The notes under the pieces: model-generated
What the model was told of the DNA's origin: nothing
The model's database searches: none
Seen by the model: only the letters and a program-made list of their open reading frames with translations
Program-made: the position numbers and the translations under genes
Part shown: one piece after another, positions 45,690 to 55,155 of the stretch
Position numbering within the stretch: the first letter of the stretch is position 1
How the letters are laid out: the number at the start of each line of letters is the position of its first letter
Source: Haloarcula marismortui ATCC 43049
GTDB taxonomy: Archaea > Halobacteriota > Halobacteria > Halobacteriales > Haloarculaceae
Direction of reading: 5' to 3'
NCBI RefSeq assembly: GCF_000011085.1
Contig: NC_006396.1
Span: 1,984,001-2,048,000 of the forward strand
DNA: 64,000 nt

Positions 45690-46324
45690 GCGCTCACCTC
45701 TGAAGCGGCGTTCGGCCGGAGGTCGGGGCGAGCGCGAGCGAGGTAGCGGTAGACCGAGGCGGTGATGGCCCCCTCAATCAGCCCGAGCACGAGATGCCCG
45801 ACGCCCATTATCGACAGCGTTGTCAGCAACTGGTACTGGAACGCCGAGGAGAGGCCAAGCTGGAACGCGGCGGTCAGTGCACCGGCCGTGATTCCCAGCC
45901 ACCCCGCAGCGAAGGCGGCCCGGAACTCACCGTAGGGGACAAGCAGGCGATAGATGGCGTAGCCGACGTACACCTCGACGACAGCCATGTTGAACACGTT
46001 CGCGCCAAGCACCACGAGCCCGCCGTCACCGAAGACGAGCGCCTGAATCGTGACGACGGTCGCGACACAGAGTGCGCCCAGATGCGGGCCGAGGAGAATC
46101 GCCGCGAACGCGCCGCCGACGAAGTGAGCGCTGGTCCCGCCCGGAATCGGCCAGTCGAGCATCTGTGCAGCAAAGATGCTCGCCGCAACGACGCCGAGCA
46201 ACGGTGCGCGCGCGTCGGATATCTCACCGCTGACGCGTTTTGCAGCGACGCTCAAAACGACGACCGCAAGCGCACCGAACAGCAGTGCAAGCGGGAGATC
46301 GATATATCCGTCGGGAATATGCAT
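45686..46324 (-). CDS. cbiM: Metal-binding S-component CbiM
   Basis: A 212-residue membrane protein. CbiM/NikM proteins use the N-terminal amine and His2 (MHIPDGYID) to hold nickel or cobalt, and this sequence starts exactly that way at ATG 46324. That is why I rejected the longer TTG start. It has six or seven TM helices with GGTSAHFVGGAFAAILLGP. The adjacent nikR makes nickel the more likely metal. The promoter lies in the palindromic region 46347-46400. Confidence 0.92.
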   Translation of the reverse strand: MHIPDGYIDLPLALLFGALAVVVLSVAAKRVSGEISDARAPLLGVVAASIFAAQMLDWPIPGGTSAHFVGGAFAAILLGPHLGALCVATVVTIQALVFGDGGLVVLGANVFNMAVVEVYVGYAIYRLLVPYGEFRAAFAAGWLGITAGALTAAFQLGLSSAFQYQLLTTLSIMGVGHLVLGLIEGAITASVYRYLARARPDLRPNAASEVSA

Positions 46325-46346
46325 GCTACCCAAGTCTGGTCCCGGC

Positions 46347-46400
46347 GCAGTAATAATACTTTTTCATCGGGCAGTATTACTGCCGGCGGGTGAGTATTAC
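46347..46400. promoter_or_regulatory. Candidate NikR operator overlapping cbiM promoter
   Basis: A perfect inverted repeat, gcagtaata (46347-46355) and tattactgc (46375-46383), is followed by a further gtattac at 46394-46400. On the minus strand this A/T box lies 27 bases before the cbiM start and is its TATA element. A second TATA (atccatat, about 46413-46420) serves nikR. The layout would let NikR repress both genes. Confidence 0.65.
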
Positions 46401-46444
46401 CGAAGCCCGGATATCCATATGCGGGCCCCGCCCTATCGACACAC

Positions 46445-46855
46445 ATGAGTGACGATCTCGACCGGATAAGTCTGACACTTCCATCGTCGATGGTCGACCG
46501 GCTCGACGGCATCGTCGACGAGTGGGAATACGCGAGTCGGTCGGAGGCGATACGCGACTCGCTGCGTGACTTCTTTGCGACCTACGAGTGGGAATCCGGT
46601 GACGAGCAACACCACCATGGGACCATTGTCATTGTCCACGACCACCACGTCTCAGGCATCGCTGACGAACTCCAGACAGTCCAACACGACATGGCCGACA
46701 TCATCACCTCTGTCCAGCACATTCATCTCTCCCACGATACCTGTATGGAGACGCTGGTCGTTGAGGGCGCGGGTGGCACAATCACCGAGTTGGCCAACCG
46801 ACTCCGGGCAATTGGTGGCGTCCAACAGGTCAAGGTCGTCGTTGTCGACGAGTGA
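46445..46855 (+). CDS. nikR: Nickel-responsive regulator NikR
   Basis: A 136-residue ribbon-helix-helix repressor. The N-terminal RHH domain is DRISLTLPSSMVDRLDGIVDEWEYASRSEAIRDSL (in two strand/helix parts), and the C-terminal ACT-like domain carries the nickel site: HDHH near residue 60, then VQHIHLSHDTCMETLVV with His-x-His and Cys. Nickel binding makes it repress uptake genes; the divergent cbiM operon is its likely target. An additional His cluster (EQHHHG) precedes the site. Confidence 0.93.
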   Translation: MSDDLDRISLTLPSSMVDRLDGIVDEWEYASRSEAIRDSLRDFFATYEWESGDEQHHHGTIVIVHDHHVSGIADELQTVQHDMADIITSVQHIHLSHDTCMETLVVEGAGGTITELANRLRAIGGVQQVKVVVVDE

Positions 46856-46943
46856 GCAGCGGACGGTGAGCGGAGGCGGGCCCGAAGCAATAACGCTATT
46901 CAGTCCAGCAGATAGCCATATTACAAGTTTTGAGACAGCAGAA

Positions 46944-46957
46944 ATGGGCCCTGCCGG
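46944..46957. other. attL, left 14-base attachment repeat
   Basis: The bases atgggccctgccgg match 62215-62228 exactly, and two of the next bases differ by one substitution (t for a). This copy is a remnant with no tRNA around it. The integrase starts about 50 bases inside. Confidence 0.85.
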
Positions 46958-47006
46958 TTTCGCGGTTCCGTCATGCGGTTACTAAAAGTAAGTCGGTGAA
47001 TCATTG

Positions 47007-48044
47007 TTACACTTCAGGGAGGTAATCACGGCGCTGTTCGGACTTCTCACGCTCGCCACGGCGGTCGTAATGCTTGTCGAGAATCTGGTCGCTCGCGTTC
47101 AGTCGATCCGACACCACACGGCGCGGGACATCCTCGCGCCGATACGCGGTAACCCTGCCACTCCGAACGTCGTGTGGTGACCGAGCGGATGGGCACGTCG
47201 AAGCCTTGCGATTCGACGTAGCTTCGCACTCTTCCGGATCGCGGTCATGCGGGCATTCCGCTCCCCGCCAGCACGGCCGAGTGACTCTGTACATCGTCGT
47301 CCGGAACGTCGACGTGGAAGCACGACCCTGCGGAGTCGTAACGAGCGGTCGACGCCCATGCTCGTCGAAAACCGGTTCACGTGGCCCGTCGATGTAGTCC
47401 TGCAAAACGTTGGCAACGTGATCACTGATCGCGTTCCATCGCTGTCCCTTCTCCCCGTTCTTTAGCGGCGTATCGGTCTGTGGGCGATGGACAAACTGGA
47501 TGCCCGGATTGTCCTGTTCGAGTTCGCAGTCATCGATATCCAGCCCACGAATCGCACCCATGCGGGCTCCGGTGTGCCACAACAACAGGGCGATGACGTG
47601 GACCCTCGATGCGTACTTGTACATCTGGAGGTAGTCGAGAATTACATCGGCGCGCTCTGGGTCGAGCGTCGATGCACTCACCTCGCCAGCGTTGCTGATC
47701 GTCGGCAGTGGGACCTTCGTCCGAAGATCCTCGGGAACTGCATCTACCTCAGCAGCGAATCGGAGGAACGAACGGACCGTGGCCAGCTGCCCGCGGAGGG
47801 TTATGGGCTCGATCTCGTCGCGGCCCTTCCCGTTTCCTTCACGCCGCCAAACACGATAGGCGTACAGATCCCGGCCCGAAAGGTCGTTCAGGTTCTCAAT
47901 ACCCTCCTCGCGGCAGAACTGTTCGAAGGCTTCTAACCGGTACTCCTGTGACTGGATCGTTGATTCCGTTAGTTCGTCCTGTCGGGCCTTGAGGTACATA
48001 TCGACGGCGCGGCCCGGTTTCAGTGGTTGGAGATCGTTACTCAC
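47007..48044 (-). CDS. int: Tyrosine integrase (SNJ2 type)
   Basis: A 345-residue site-specific recombinase. The N-terminal SAM-like core-binding domain covers about residues 10-115. The catalytic residues can be placed: Arg161 in HTGARMGAIRGLD, His291-Asp-Val-Arg294 in SPHDVRSGR, and Tyr326 in LDKHYDRR. A Cys/His stretch (ECPHDRDPEEC, then TCPSARS) lies just before box II. It should integrate and excise the provirus at the tRNA 3' end. The GTG start overlaps the preceding zinc-ribbon gene by four bases. Confidence 0.93.
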   Translation of the reverse strand: MSNDLQPLKPGRAVDMYLKARQDELTESTIQSQEYRLEAFEQFCREEGIENLNDLSGRDLYAYRVWRREGNGKGRDEIEPITLRGQLATVRSFLRFAAEVDAVPEDLRTKVPLPTISNAGEVSASTLDPERADVILDYLQMYKYASRVHVIALLLWHTGARMGAIRGLDIDDCELEQDNPGIQFVHRPQTDTPLKNGEKGQRWNAISDHVANVLQDYIDGPREPVFDEHGRRPLVTTPQGRASTSTFRTTMYRVTRPCWRGAECPHDRDPEECEATSNRKASTCPSARSPHDVRSGRVTAYRREDVPRRVVSDRLNASDQILDKHYDRRGEREKSEQRRDYLPEV

Positions 48045-48244
48045 ACCTGCTCACCTCCGCGCACTGACCGCCCGTGATCAAAGCGACGAGTCGCACAGCC
48101 TGAACAGATCGGCTTGAGGGTCCGTGCATCAATCCCGTCAGCGTCAGCTCGACAGGTGGCGCAACTGCCGTCGTCAGAACTATTCGATTGCGATGCTTCG
48201 GTGTTCGTGCGGGGCTGTAGCCCCGTAATGGTGGATTCGCTCAT
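48041..48244 (-). CDS. Small zinc-ribbon protein coupled to integrase
   Basis: A 67-residue protein with a Ser/Thr-rich start and CATCRADADGIDARTLKPICSGCATRRFDHG: two CxxC pairs forming a zinc ribbon. Its stop overlaps the integrase start by four bases. SNJ2-type integrases are reported to work with small accessory proteins encoded next to int; this gene is well placed for that role (inference). A conserved haloviral position, but the sequence family is not one I can name. Confidence 0.75.
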   Translation of the reverse strand: MSESTITGLQPRTNTEASQSNSSDDGSCATCRADADGIDARTLKPICSGCATRRFDHGRSVRGGEQV

Positions 48245-48363
48245 GGTCTACAGAGCGCGAAGCCACCTTTTCGGGCGGTGTACCAGACCGCCCGTTCGTC
48301 ACGAACCAAGGAGAGTCATCTTCGACCGAGTAGGGTGCTTCGCATACTTACCAAGTACCTACT

Positions 48364-48379
48364 GTTGCATAAATGCAAC
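48364..48379. promoter_or_regulatory. Palindrome in the regulator promoter region
   Basis: gttgcat-aa-atgcaac is a perfect 7+7 inverted repeat about 20 bases before a TATA-like tattatat (48397-48404). It lies between the divergent integrase and winged-helix operons and is a candidate operator. Confidence 0.55.
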
Positions 48380-48400
48380 GCTGTTTCAATAGCAGTATTA

Positions 48401-48448
48401 TATGGGATAGGTAGAACATTACCAGTACAAACAAGATGCTATCCCATA
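48401..48448. promoter_or_regulatory. 10-base inverted repeat before the winged-helix gene
   Basis: tatgggatag (48401-48410) and ctatcccata (48439-48448) are perfect inverted copies 28 bases apart. They sit at the TATA/leader of the first regulator gene and end 10 bases before its ATG. Either a two-part operator or an RNA leader hairpin. It overlaps a decamer also found at 62091. Confidence 0.6.
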
Positions 48449-48458
48449 CGGGCAACCA

Positions 48459-48785
48459 ATGAGACAGTCTGGCTCGTGGATGACAATTTGGGACGACAGA
48501 ATCCTTGAGATCATCCACGAGGAAGGAAACGGCTCGCCGAAAGAACTGGAAGATCGTGATGAGATACGGATCTCGAAATCCTCAGTCTCTCGAAGACTGA
48601 AAAAACTCGCTGATCACGATCTCCTCCAACCCTTGGCAAATGGGGTGTATGTAATCACTGAGGAAGGGGAGGCATATCTAAACGGAGAGTACGACGCAGG
48701 AAAGGAGCGGTATATCAACCGTGGAAATTCCACTGACGAGGAGAATGGAGCTGACGCACCTGACGGTCCCGGAATCAACAGCTGA
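48459..48785 (+). CDS. Winged-helix regulator, likely provirus repressor
   Basis: A 108-residue DNA-binding protein: WDDRILEIIHEEGNGSPKELEDRDEIRISKSSVSRRLKKLADHDLL is a wHTH with recognition helix SKSSVSRRLKKLA, followed by the wing GVYVITEEGEAYLNGEYD and an acidic tail. It is divergent from integrase and next to operator-like repeats, which is the usual place of a lysogeny repressor. An alternative ATG lies at 48480. Confidence 0.8.
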   Translation: MRQSGSWMTIWDDRILEIIHEEGNGSPKELEDRDEIRISKSSVSRRLKKLADHDLLQPLANGVYVITEEGEAYLNGEYDAGKERYINRGNSTDEENGADAPDGPGINS

Positions 48786-48802
48786 CGACGTTGCCCTGAA
48801 TC

Positions 48803-49114
48803 ATGTCACGTAAGCCCGCCAAATGGATGGTCCCGTTGGATGAACGAATCCTCGAAATACTGAAAGCCGAAGGCTGGTCATCACCGCGGTATATCGCACA
48901 GAAAGTATCCCTTCGTGCCTCTGTAGGCCGCGTGCGTGAACGCTGTCGGATGCTTACGTACGCACAGATGATCGAACCACTGACCCGTCAGTTCCAGAAC
49001 TACGATATCACAGGGTATGGGCTGCGGTATTTGGAAGGAAGACTGGATGCGAATAATCAGCCACGGCCATCGGCAAAAAAAAGTATTGCGAGGTTAAATT
49101 CCATCAACGAATAG
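48803..49114 (+). CDS. Second winged-helix regulator
   Basis: A 103-residue protein: PLDERILEILKAEGWSSPRYIAQKV, then SVGRVRERCRMLTYAQMIEPL and the wing NYDITGYGLRYLEGRLDAN, with a basic C-terminus (AKKSIARLNS). Similar layout to the gene before it, 17 bases downstream. Probably a second regulator of the same lysis/lysogeny switch. Confidence 0.8.
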   Translation: MSRKPAKWMVPLDERILEILKAEGWSSPRYIAQKVSLRASVGRVRERCRMLTYAQMIEPLTRQFQNYDITGYGLRYLEGRLDANNQPRPSAKKSIARLNSINE

Positions 49115-49165
49115 ATACAATAATTAAAACAGTTTCAATAGATCTGAATTGTTATTCTAATACTG

Positions 49166-50107
49166 TCATATATTGATTGTATTCTTGAGTTCACCTTCTA
49201 ATATGGTAGAGAACGTCCAGACGGAGGTTATAGTCAACAGTCCAACAATAACTAAAGCGGATTTTAGACTATATTGGAAACTGAAACTAATGTCAACTAT
49301 TGGAATGAGAATTTGAATGCTATTGCCAGCCCCATATATTATTATACATGTTAAAGAAACGAACAGAATATGTGTCGGGAGTGAAAATACGACTGTATCA
49401 TCAGAGAGTAGCAGATCGTACTCGTCAATCTCGAAGACAGGTAGTGCACTCCATACTAAAACCGTAAGTGAGCCTGAAATTAAGAGAACAATATCAGTTA
49501 AGAGTGTTGTGGAGAATACTAGTCCAAGTACCAAGAGGACATTGTTTATACCGTGGATGAATACAAATCTCCCTAAGTTTGGGGTTAAGCGTGCCTCAGC
49601 CGCATAAATTAGATCTATAGTACGTATCCTCATTTCTTCGACTGTCCTTATTTGCTCCTGCGGGATCTCTGGGTCAGGCTTCTGGTGAAAGAGCATCATC
49701 GGCAGAGACGGTAAAATTCTGGGACGGAGTCTTCTGAAGTGCAATAGGAATTGTATCCTCTCAGATTCATCCTTAATGTCGCTGCCGGTGATCCTCTCCA
49801 AAGCCTCTCTTTGTATACTGTGTATCGGTTCTAGAAGTGGTCTCAGCCTCTCATAAAATATCGACTGAAGTCTTGCTTCAATTGAATCTGAAACGAGTTT
49901 CACTACAAGACTTGTGAATAAGCCCCAGGTAATCCCTCGGATGATAGCGAACAATATACTAGTAATTGGTGAAATCAGAAGTGGTGGATGTTCTTCTTTG
50001 ACTATCGTAGTTAAGTCAGCTTCACGTGCGACTTTCGCGAACTGAACAATAACTAGTATTAAGACTGGCAGAAAAAATGTAGAAGCCGTTGATCCTGTCT
50101 CCGGCAT
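49166..50107 (-). CDS. Multi-TM membrane protein, AT-rich cargo gene
   Basis: A 313-residue membrane protein of no family I know. TM helices are at about 8-25, 45-70 (LLISPITSILFAIIRGITWGLF), then a soluble middle region (90-170) with RPLLEPIHSIQREALERITGS, and four more TM helices (about 185-215, 220-240, 250-275, 285-305). Base composition is markedly AT-rich against its neighbours, so it came from another source. It is last in a leftward operon with the 84- and 177-residue genes. Confidence 0.7.
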   Translation of the reverse strand: MPETGSTASTFFLPVLILVIVQFAKVAREADLTTIVKEEHPPLLISPITSILFAIIRGITWGLFTSLVVKLVSDSIEARLQSIFYERLRPLLEPIHSIQREALERITGSDIKDESERIQFLLHFRRLRPRILPSLPMMLFHQKPDPEIPQEQIRTVEEMRIRTIDLIYAAEARLTPNLGRFVFIHGINNVLLVLGLVFSTTLLTDIVLLISGSLTVLVWSALPVFEIDEYDLLLSDDTVVFSLPTHILFVSLTCIIIYGAGNSIQILIPIVDISFSFQYSLKSALVIVGLLTITSVWTFSTILEGELKNTINI

Positions 50108-50178
50108 AGATGCTAATTTGTGACCTGTCCACTGGTATAAAATATGGCTTATTGAACTATATCCTCCTGTCGGCCTGG

Positions 50179-50433
50179 CTATTTTCTGATTGATATCGAT
50201 TGGGCCGTCTCAACTTCGTACGTTCCCGGTATACAAAGCGTGTTGGCGATTTCTTTCCTCTGCTGGAGAGTCAGATCATCCCGGCTAAGAACAGCCTGTA
50301 TTCGTTCGTCAATCCGCCACGAAAACTCAGCAGACCGCATGAGTGCCTTCGTCTTGTTGCAGTCCCAGAACTCAGCAGCTTGCTCGATGGTATCCGTGCG
50401 ATGCGCGTGCTTACCGTCTTCGCGGATTCGCAT
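50179..50433 (-). CDS. Small helical haloarchaeal protein (DUF7692-like)
   Basis: An 84-residue protein: MRIREDGKHAHRTDTIEQAA followed by EFWDCNKTKALMRSAEFSWRIDERIQAVLS and a basic C-terminus. The arrangement resembles a small haloarchaeal family often seen in plasmids and viruses (DUF7692-like, from memory). Perhaps DNA-binding like the ribbon-helix-helix group. It is between the two membrane-protein genes of the cargo operon. Confidence 0.6.
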   Translation of the reverse strand: MRIREDGKHAHRTDTIEQAAEFWDCNKTKALMRSAEFSWRIDERIQAVLSRDDLTLQQRKEIANTLCIPGTYEVETAQSISIRK

Positions 50434-50462
50434 ATCTTTGAATTGGTGTTGGAGATAATAAC

Positions 50463-50996
50463 TCAGGCAAACAGCTTAAAAAGAGAGATCATCCCAAAGG
50501 AAATCCAAACGACTATTCCGCCAACGAGCATAATTTTCCCAATTAGCCGAGCAGACTTCACACGATCTATCCAACGATCAGCCTCTTCCAGTTCGCCTGT
50601 TTCAAGATTGAATTTCGAACTCTGTCCTAACACCCTCTTCTGAATTCTGAGGGTGTTAATCTCTTCACGGTGAAATCTTGTTTCTATATCAGTTCGAAGC
50701 GACCAAGCTGAATGTCGTTTCGATTCGTGCGCCAGAATAACACCACCGAGAAATAGCGCTACTGCTCCTCCAATCGACATTAGAACAGATAACCGAAGAT
50801 ACTCTGAACCGCTCCACAATCGGAATATTTGAGAGAGAAAAGCCGCCCCGACGATAACCGTCAAGTAGTATGTGTTATGTATCATCCTATCTCGATATCG
50901 GCCCTCCTCACCGGCTTGCTCATATTCTGTCACCCATATATCAAAATTATCCTGTTCAACCCCCGAATCTTCCTCAGATTTATCCGACATATACAT
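50463..50996 (-). CDS. Membrane protein with cytosolic middle domain, AT-rich cargo gene
   Basis: A 177-residue protein: acidic N-terminus (SDKSEEDSGVEQDN), two close TM helices (about 46-64 and 71-90: LTVIVGAAFLSQIFRLW, VLMSIGGAVALFLGGVIL), a soluble charged region (RTDIETRFHREEINTLRIQK) to about 150, and a last TM helix (KIMLVGGIVVWISFGMISL). The two-TM-plus-soluble layout recalls small effector membrane proteins of immune systems, but I recognise no family. Two ATGs are possible (50996 and 50990). It leads the cargo operon. Confidence 0.65.
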   Translation of the reverse strand: MYMSDKSEEDSGVEQDNFDIWVTEYEQAGEEGRYRDRMIHNTYYLTVIVGAAFLSQIFRLWSGSEYLRLSVLMSIGGAVALFLGGVILAHESKRHSAWSLRTDIETRFHREEINTLRIQKRVLGQSSKFNLETGELEEADRWIDRVKSARLIGKIMLVGGIVVWISFGMISLFKLFA

Positions 50997-51123
50997 TCAC
51001 TCGTACACACGAACCTCATATCTTGTGTTGAGTGAGTTGTGAAAACCCCCCTATATCAGGAAAACCGAGAGTTCAATGTGGTTCTGTGGTGCTATGATCT
51101 CAAAACGACTGGTTTATTCTGTA

Positions 51124-51160
51124 GATATGCACACGTGTAGATTCGTCTCGTGTGCATATC
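51124..51160. repeat. Perfect 12-base inverted repeat between divergent cargo genes
   Basis: gatatgcacacg (51124-51135) and cgtgtgcatatc (51149-51160) are perfect inverted copies with a 13-base loop. It lies in the 262-base gap (50997-51258) separating the leftward and rightward membrane genes. A second, weaker repeat (ttgaaa/tttcaa at 51202-51224) is next to the TATA of the rightward gene. Candidate operator or origin element. Confidence 0.75.
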
Positions 51161-51258
51161 GTATCGAAGATGATCTCCGAGCTGCGACCCCGTGGGGAGA
51201 ATTGAAATCTGAGACGAGTTTCAAATAATAATTTTAGGATGGGTACTGTTTACGAAAT

Positions 51259-52570
<1,312 letters not shown>

Positions 52571-52575
52571 ATCCG

Positions 52576-52806
52576 ATGGACCGCATACTTAGCTATGGGC
52601 TCGTGGGCGTTATCGGCGTCTCTGCGTCCACAATTGCCGCGGCTGTCATCGGCTCCCCGCTCCCCGTCGTCAGTCCCGCCGTCGTCGCCGGCGGCGTGAT
52701 CGCCGCGCACCACGCACAGCAGAAGGACACCGCCGCCGGCGCTGACGACCAAGAGGGTCGCACCAGCGTCGAGCAGGTCGAAACCGACGGGGGGCAAGAA
52801 CAGTGA
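52576..52806 (+). CDS. Small membrane protein between VP3 and spike genes
   Basis: A 76-residue protein with one or two hydrophobic helices (ILSYGLVGVIGVSASTIAAAVIG, VVSPAVVAGGVIAA) and a hydrophilic acidic tail (AHHAQQKDTAAGADDQE). An upstream GTG (52567) would add three residues and overlap the VP3 stop. It is coupled to the spike gene by a four-base overlap. Pleolipoviruses have such small ORFs at this position; function unknown. Confidence 0.7.
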   Translation: MDRILSYGLVGVIGVSASTIAAAVIGSPLPVVSPAVVAGGVIAAHHAQQKDTAAGADDQEGRTSVEQVETDGGQEQ

Positions 52807-54596
52807 CCCGTGCTCGCTCGGTCCTGCTGGCCGCGCTCATCATCTGTTCCGCCGTCGTGGGGGCCGTCGGTCCCGCACTGGCACAGACAGCCACCGACAG
52901 CGGGCCAGTGACCTACGAGTACACCGGCTCCCCAACGACGCTGATTGTTGATACCAGCAATCTCGATGGCGGCACGGAGTTCACCGTCGAGTACACCACG
53001 CAGGGCGGCCCGTCCACCGGGACGACCGTCTTAGCCCGCGAAACGTACAATACTGCGAACCTCAAAGAAGACCAACTCCTGTTCTTCAACGACGGCGCGT
53101 ATGAATCCGTGAACGTCACCGTGTCGGACTACTCCGGCGGCGAACCGACGTTCGACTCCAAGAGCGGGCTTCTCGGCGGTGTGAACCTCGTTCGTACCGT
53201 CGTCGGAACGACTGGCGGCGACTCTGATTTGACCTGCGACACGTCCGACAAAATCGGTAATGCACTCTCCGGCGTCGAGAATCTGGACTGTACGCCTCAA
53301 CCGGGCACGACGACCGTCAACACGACGAATACGGACACTGCACAGGTCAAAACGGACATCTATCAGTCTGCCCTCAACAGCAATGCTAGCACTGACAACA
53401 CGCTAACCGTCCTGAACAACGACCTGAAGGATGCTAAGACGCAAGCTCGCATTGAGGGCAAAAACGCCTATATCCGCGCACTAAACAACGGAAGCAGTAA
53501 GTCAGCCGCTAAGAATGCGGCTAAAGAGGCTGTAAGTGATTTCTACGCCACGCATCAAAAGAACCTGCTGGCTGAGTACACACTGACCGTCTCCCACTTC
53601 AAGTACCTGCGTAGTACTGCCCTCAACGAGAGCATAGACAGTAGCTACGTGGATACTGACGACCAGTCGCTATCAAGCACCGGAGACTACACTTACGACT
53701 GGAATCAACCGACAGACTCCGTAACTCTCACTGATGGCACGACTGAGGACTACACATACGTCCAAATATCCAAGACCTACGGTCCGGGTGGCGACACCGA
53801 AACGTACGACCACTACATCACAAACACTGCGAAATCTGGTGCAACCCTCGGTATATCGGCTAAGTCGCTCGGAGTCCATGGATACAATTCCGATACGTCA
53901 TATGTTGCTGTCGTACCCTTCGAGCGGTTCCAGTCTACGTGGACGACTATCGAGAATCAAGACCAGACTGTTCGGAATGAAATGTATACGCTGGCAGAGA
54001 ACACGTATAGCGCCTATCAGGCTGGCGAAATCAACAATAGCGACCTCGTGGACCCGTACGTGCTGGCGTCCCAGCAGTCGCCGGGCGACGACTTCCAAGG
54101 CTGGGCCGCCGCACAGCTCACCCTGCTCGGCACGAACTCCCCAGAGAACTTCGACCAGATCGGGAGCTTCAACGTCACCACTGAATCCGGTACGCAGTAC
54201 GAGGGCGTACTGTTCTCTCAAGAAAATCCAGCCAGCGGTCAGTTCGAGAACGGAACGACCTACAACACGTCCAATATCGGTGGCACGCAGTACGTCGTTA
54301 CCTCGGATCGCATTGTCGAACTGGATGGAGAGTTCACTATTGACAGCATATCCACGCAGGACGGTCAGACCGTCCAGAACGTTACTATCCAGAAAACCAC
54401 GTACGAGACAACCAACGTCACCGAACTCAAACAGCAGTACGAGGATCTCGCCTACAAGCGCGCACAGATCGAAGCTCGCGAGAAGGCCTTGAAACAGTCT
54501 GCGGGCGGTGGCTTCCTCGGCGGCGGCAGTGTTCCGCCCGTCGTTGCATTGGCCGTCATCGGCACGCTACTGGCTATCGTCGTTCTCCAGAACTAA
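52803..54596 (+). CDS. VP4-like spike protein
   Basis: A 597-residue type I surface protein. Signal peptide ARSVLLAALIICSAVVGAVGPALAQ (shown in part) and a C-terminal anchor after GGGFLGGGSVPPVVALAVIGTLLAIVVL fit the spike VP4 of pleolipoviruses, which binds and fuses with host cells. A coiled stretch (VTELKQQYEDLAYKRAQIEAREKAL) precedes the anchor. GTG start is coupled to the upstream gene. The central part (about 53300-54050) is less GC-rich (28 and 30 of 60 bases in sampled rows) than its flank (43 of 60), so it may be a recombined receptor region. Confidence 0.85.
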   Translation: MTRARSVLLAALIICSAVVGAVGPALAQTATDSGPVTYEYTGSPTTLIVDTSNLDGGTEFTVEYTTQGGPSTGTTVLARETYNTANLKEDQLLFFNDGAYESVNVTVSDYSGGEPTFDSKSGLLGGVNLVRTVVGTTGGDSDLTCDTSDKIGNALSGVENLDCTPQPGTTTVNTTNTDTAQVKTDIYQSALNSNASTDNTLTVLNNDLKDAKTQARIEGKNAYIRALNNGSSKSAAKNAAKEAVSDFYATHQKNLLAEYTLTVSHFKYLRSTALNESIDSSYVDTDDQSLSSTGDYTYDWNQPTDSVTLTDGTTEDYTYVQISKTYGPGGDTETYDHYITNTAKSGATLGISAKSLGVHGYNSDTSYVAVVPFERFQSTWTTIENQDQTVRNEMYTLAENTYSAYQAGEINNSDLVDPYVLASQQSPGDDFQGWAAAQLTLLGTNSPENFDQIGSFNVTTESGTQYEGVLFSQENPASGQFENGTTYNTSNIGGTQYVVTSDRIVELDGEFTIDSISTQDGQTVQNVTIQKTTYETTNVTELKQQYEDLAYKRAQIEAREKALKQSAGGGFLGGGSVPPVVALAVIGTLLAIVVLQN

Positions 54597-54603
54597 CCCA
54601 CCC

Positions 54604-55155
54604 ATGCGTTCCATTTTCTTCGTCGCGCTGCTCGTGGTCAGCCTCGGCTGCGTCAGCGCCCCGACCGCCGCACAGTCTGCGGGCAACCTCCCCGCCGAAA
54701 CACCCGGCCCACAGCCCACAGCCAACGCTACTGATACCACGCGCATCGACGGGCAGACCGAGATCGTCGGCTCGGAGTACCTGCCAGACGAAGGAATCGC
54801 CCGAATCACCCTCCGGTCGAGCGCGGTACAAACGGTGACGATCTCCGACGCCGGCCGCTTCCAGGAAGGCGGGAAGATTCCCGTCCGTACGGTCGCTATG
54901 CGCTCGGACGACACCGCCACTGTCGAGATTCCCGTCACTGAGAAGGACGGCTACGTCGGCGTCGCCATTTCCACGGCGAACACGCCACTATACGCCGAAA
55001 TCGTACAACGGCCCTCCGGTGGCGGACTCGAAATCCTCCGCGCACTCTCATCGTTGCAGGCGTGGCTCGCCGGGGCAACTGTCGCGTTTATCTGGATGAT
55101 CGTCGCCGGCTACAACGTAATTCGCGGCGAGAATGGCCGTCCGGAGGTAGCATGA
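54604..55155 (+). CDS. Secreted membrane-anchored protein after spike
   Basis: A 183-residue protein with a signal peptide (FFVALLVVSLGCVSAPTAAQ), a beta-rich domain (TEIVGSEYLPDEGIARITLRSS, TVTISDAGRFQEGGKIPV) and a C-terminal TM helix (AWLAGATVAFIWMIVAGYNVI). It occupies the slot of the conserved membrane ORF after VP4 in pleolipoviruses. Role unknown; it may be part of the virion or of assembly. Overlaps the next gene by four bases. Confidence 0.78.
   Translation: MRSIFFVALLVVSLGCVSAPTAAQSAGNLPAETPGPQPTANATDTTRIDGQTEIVGSEYLPDEGIARITLRSSAVQTVTISDAGRFQEGGKIPVRTVAMRSDDTATVEIPVTEKDGYVGVAISTANTPLYAEIVQRPSGGGLEILRALSSLQAWLAGATVAFIWMIVAGYNVIRGENGRPEVA

Noticed and set aside
47007-48044. Integrase as a frameshifted pseudogene
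   Set aside because: The Cys/His-rich stretch before box II looked odd, but Arg161, His291/Arg294 and Tyr326 are all in one frame in the right order.
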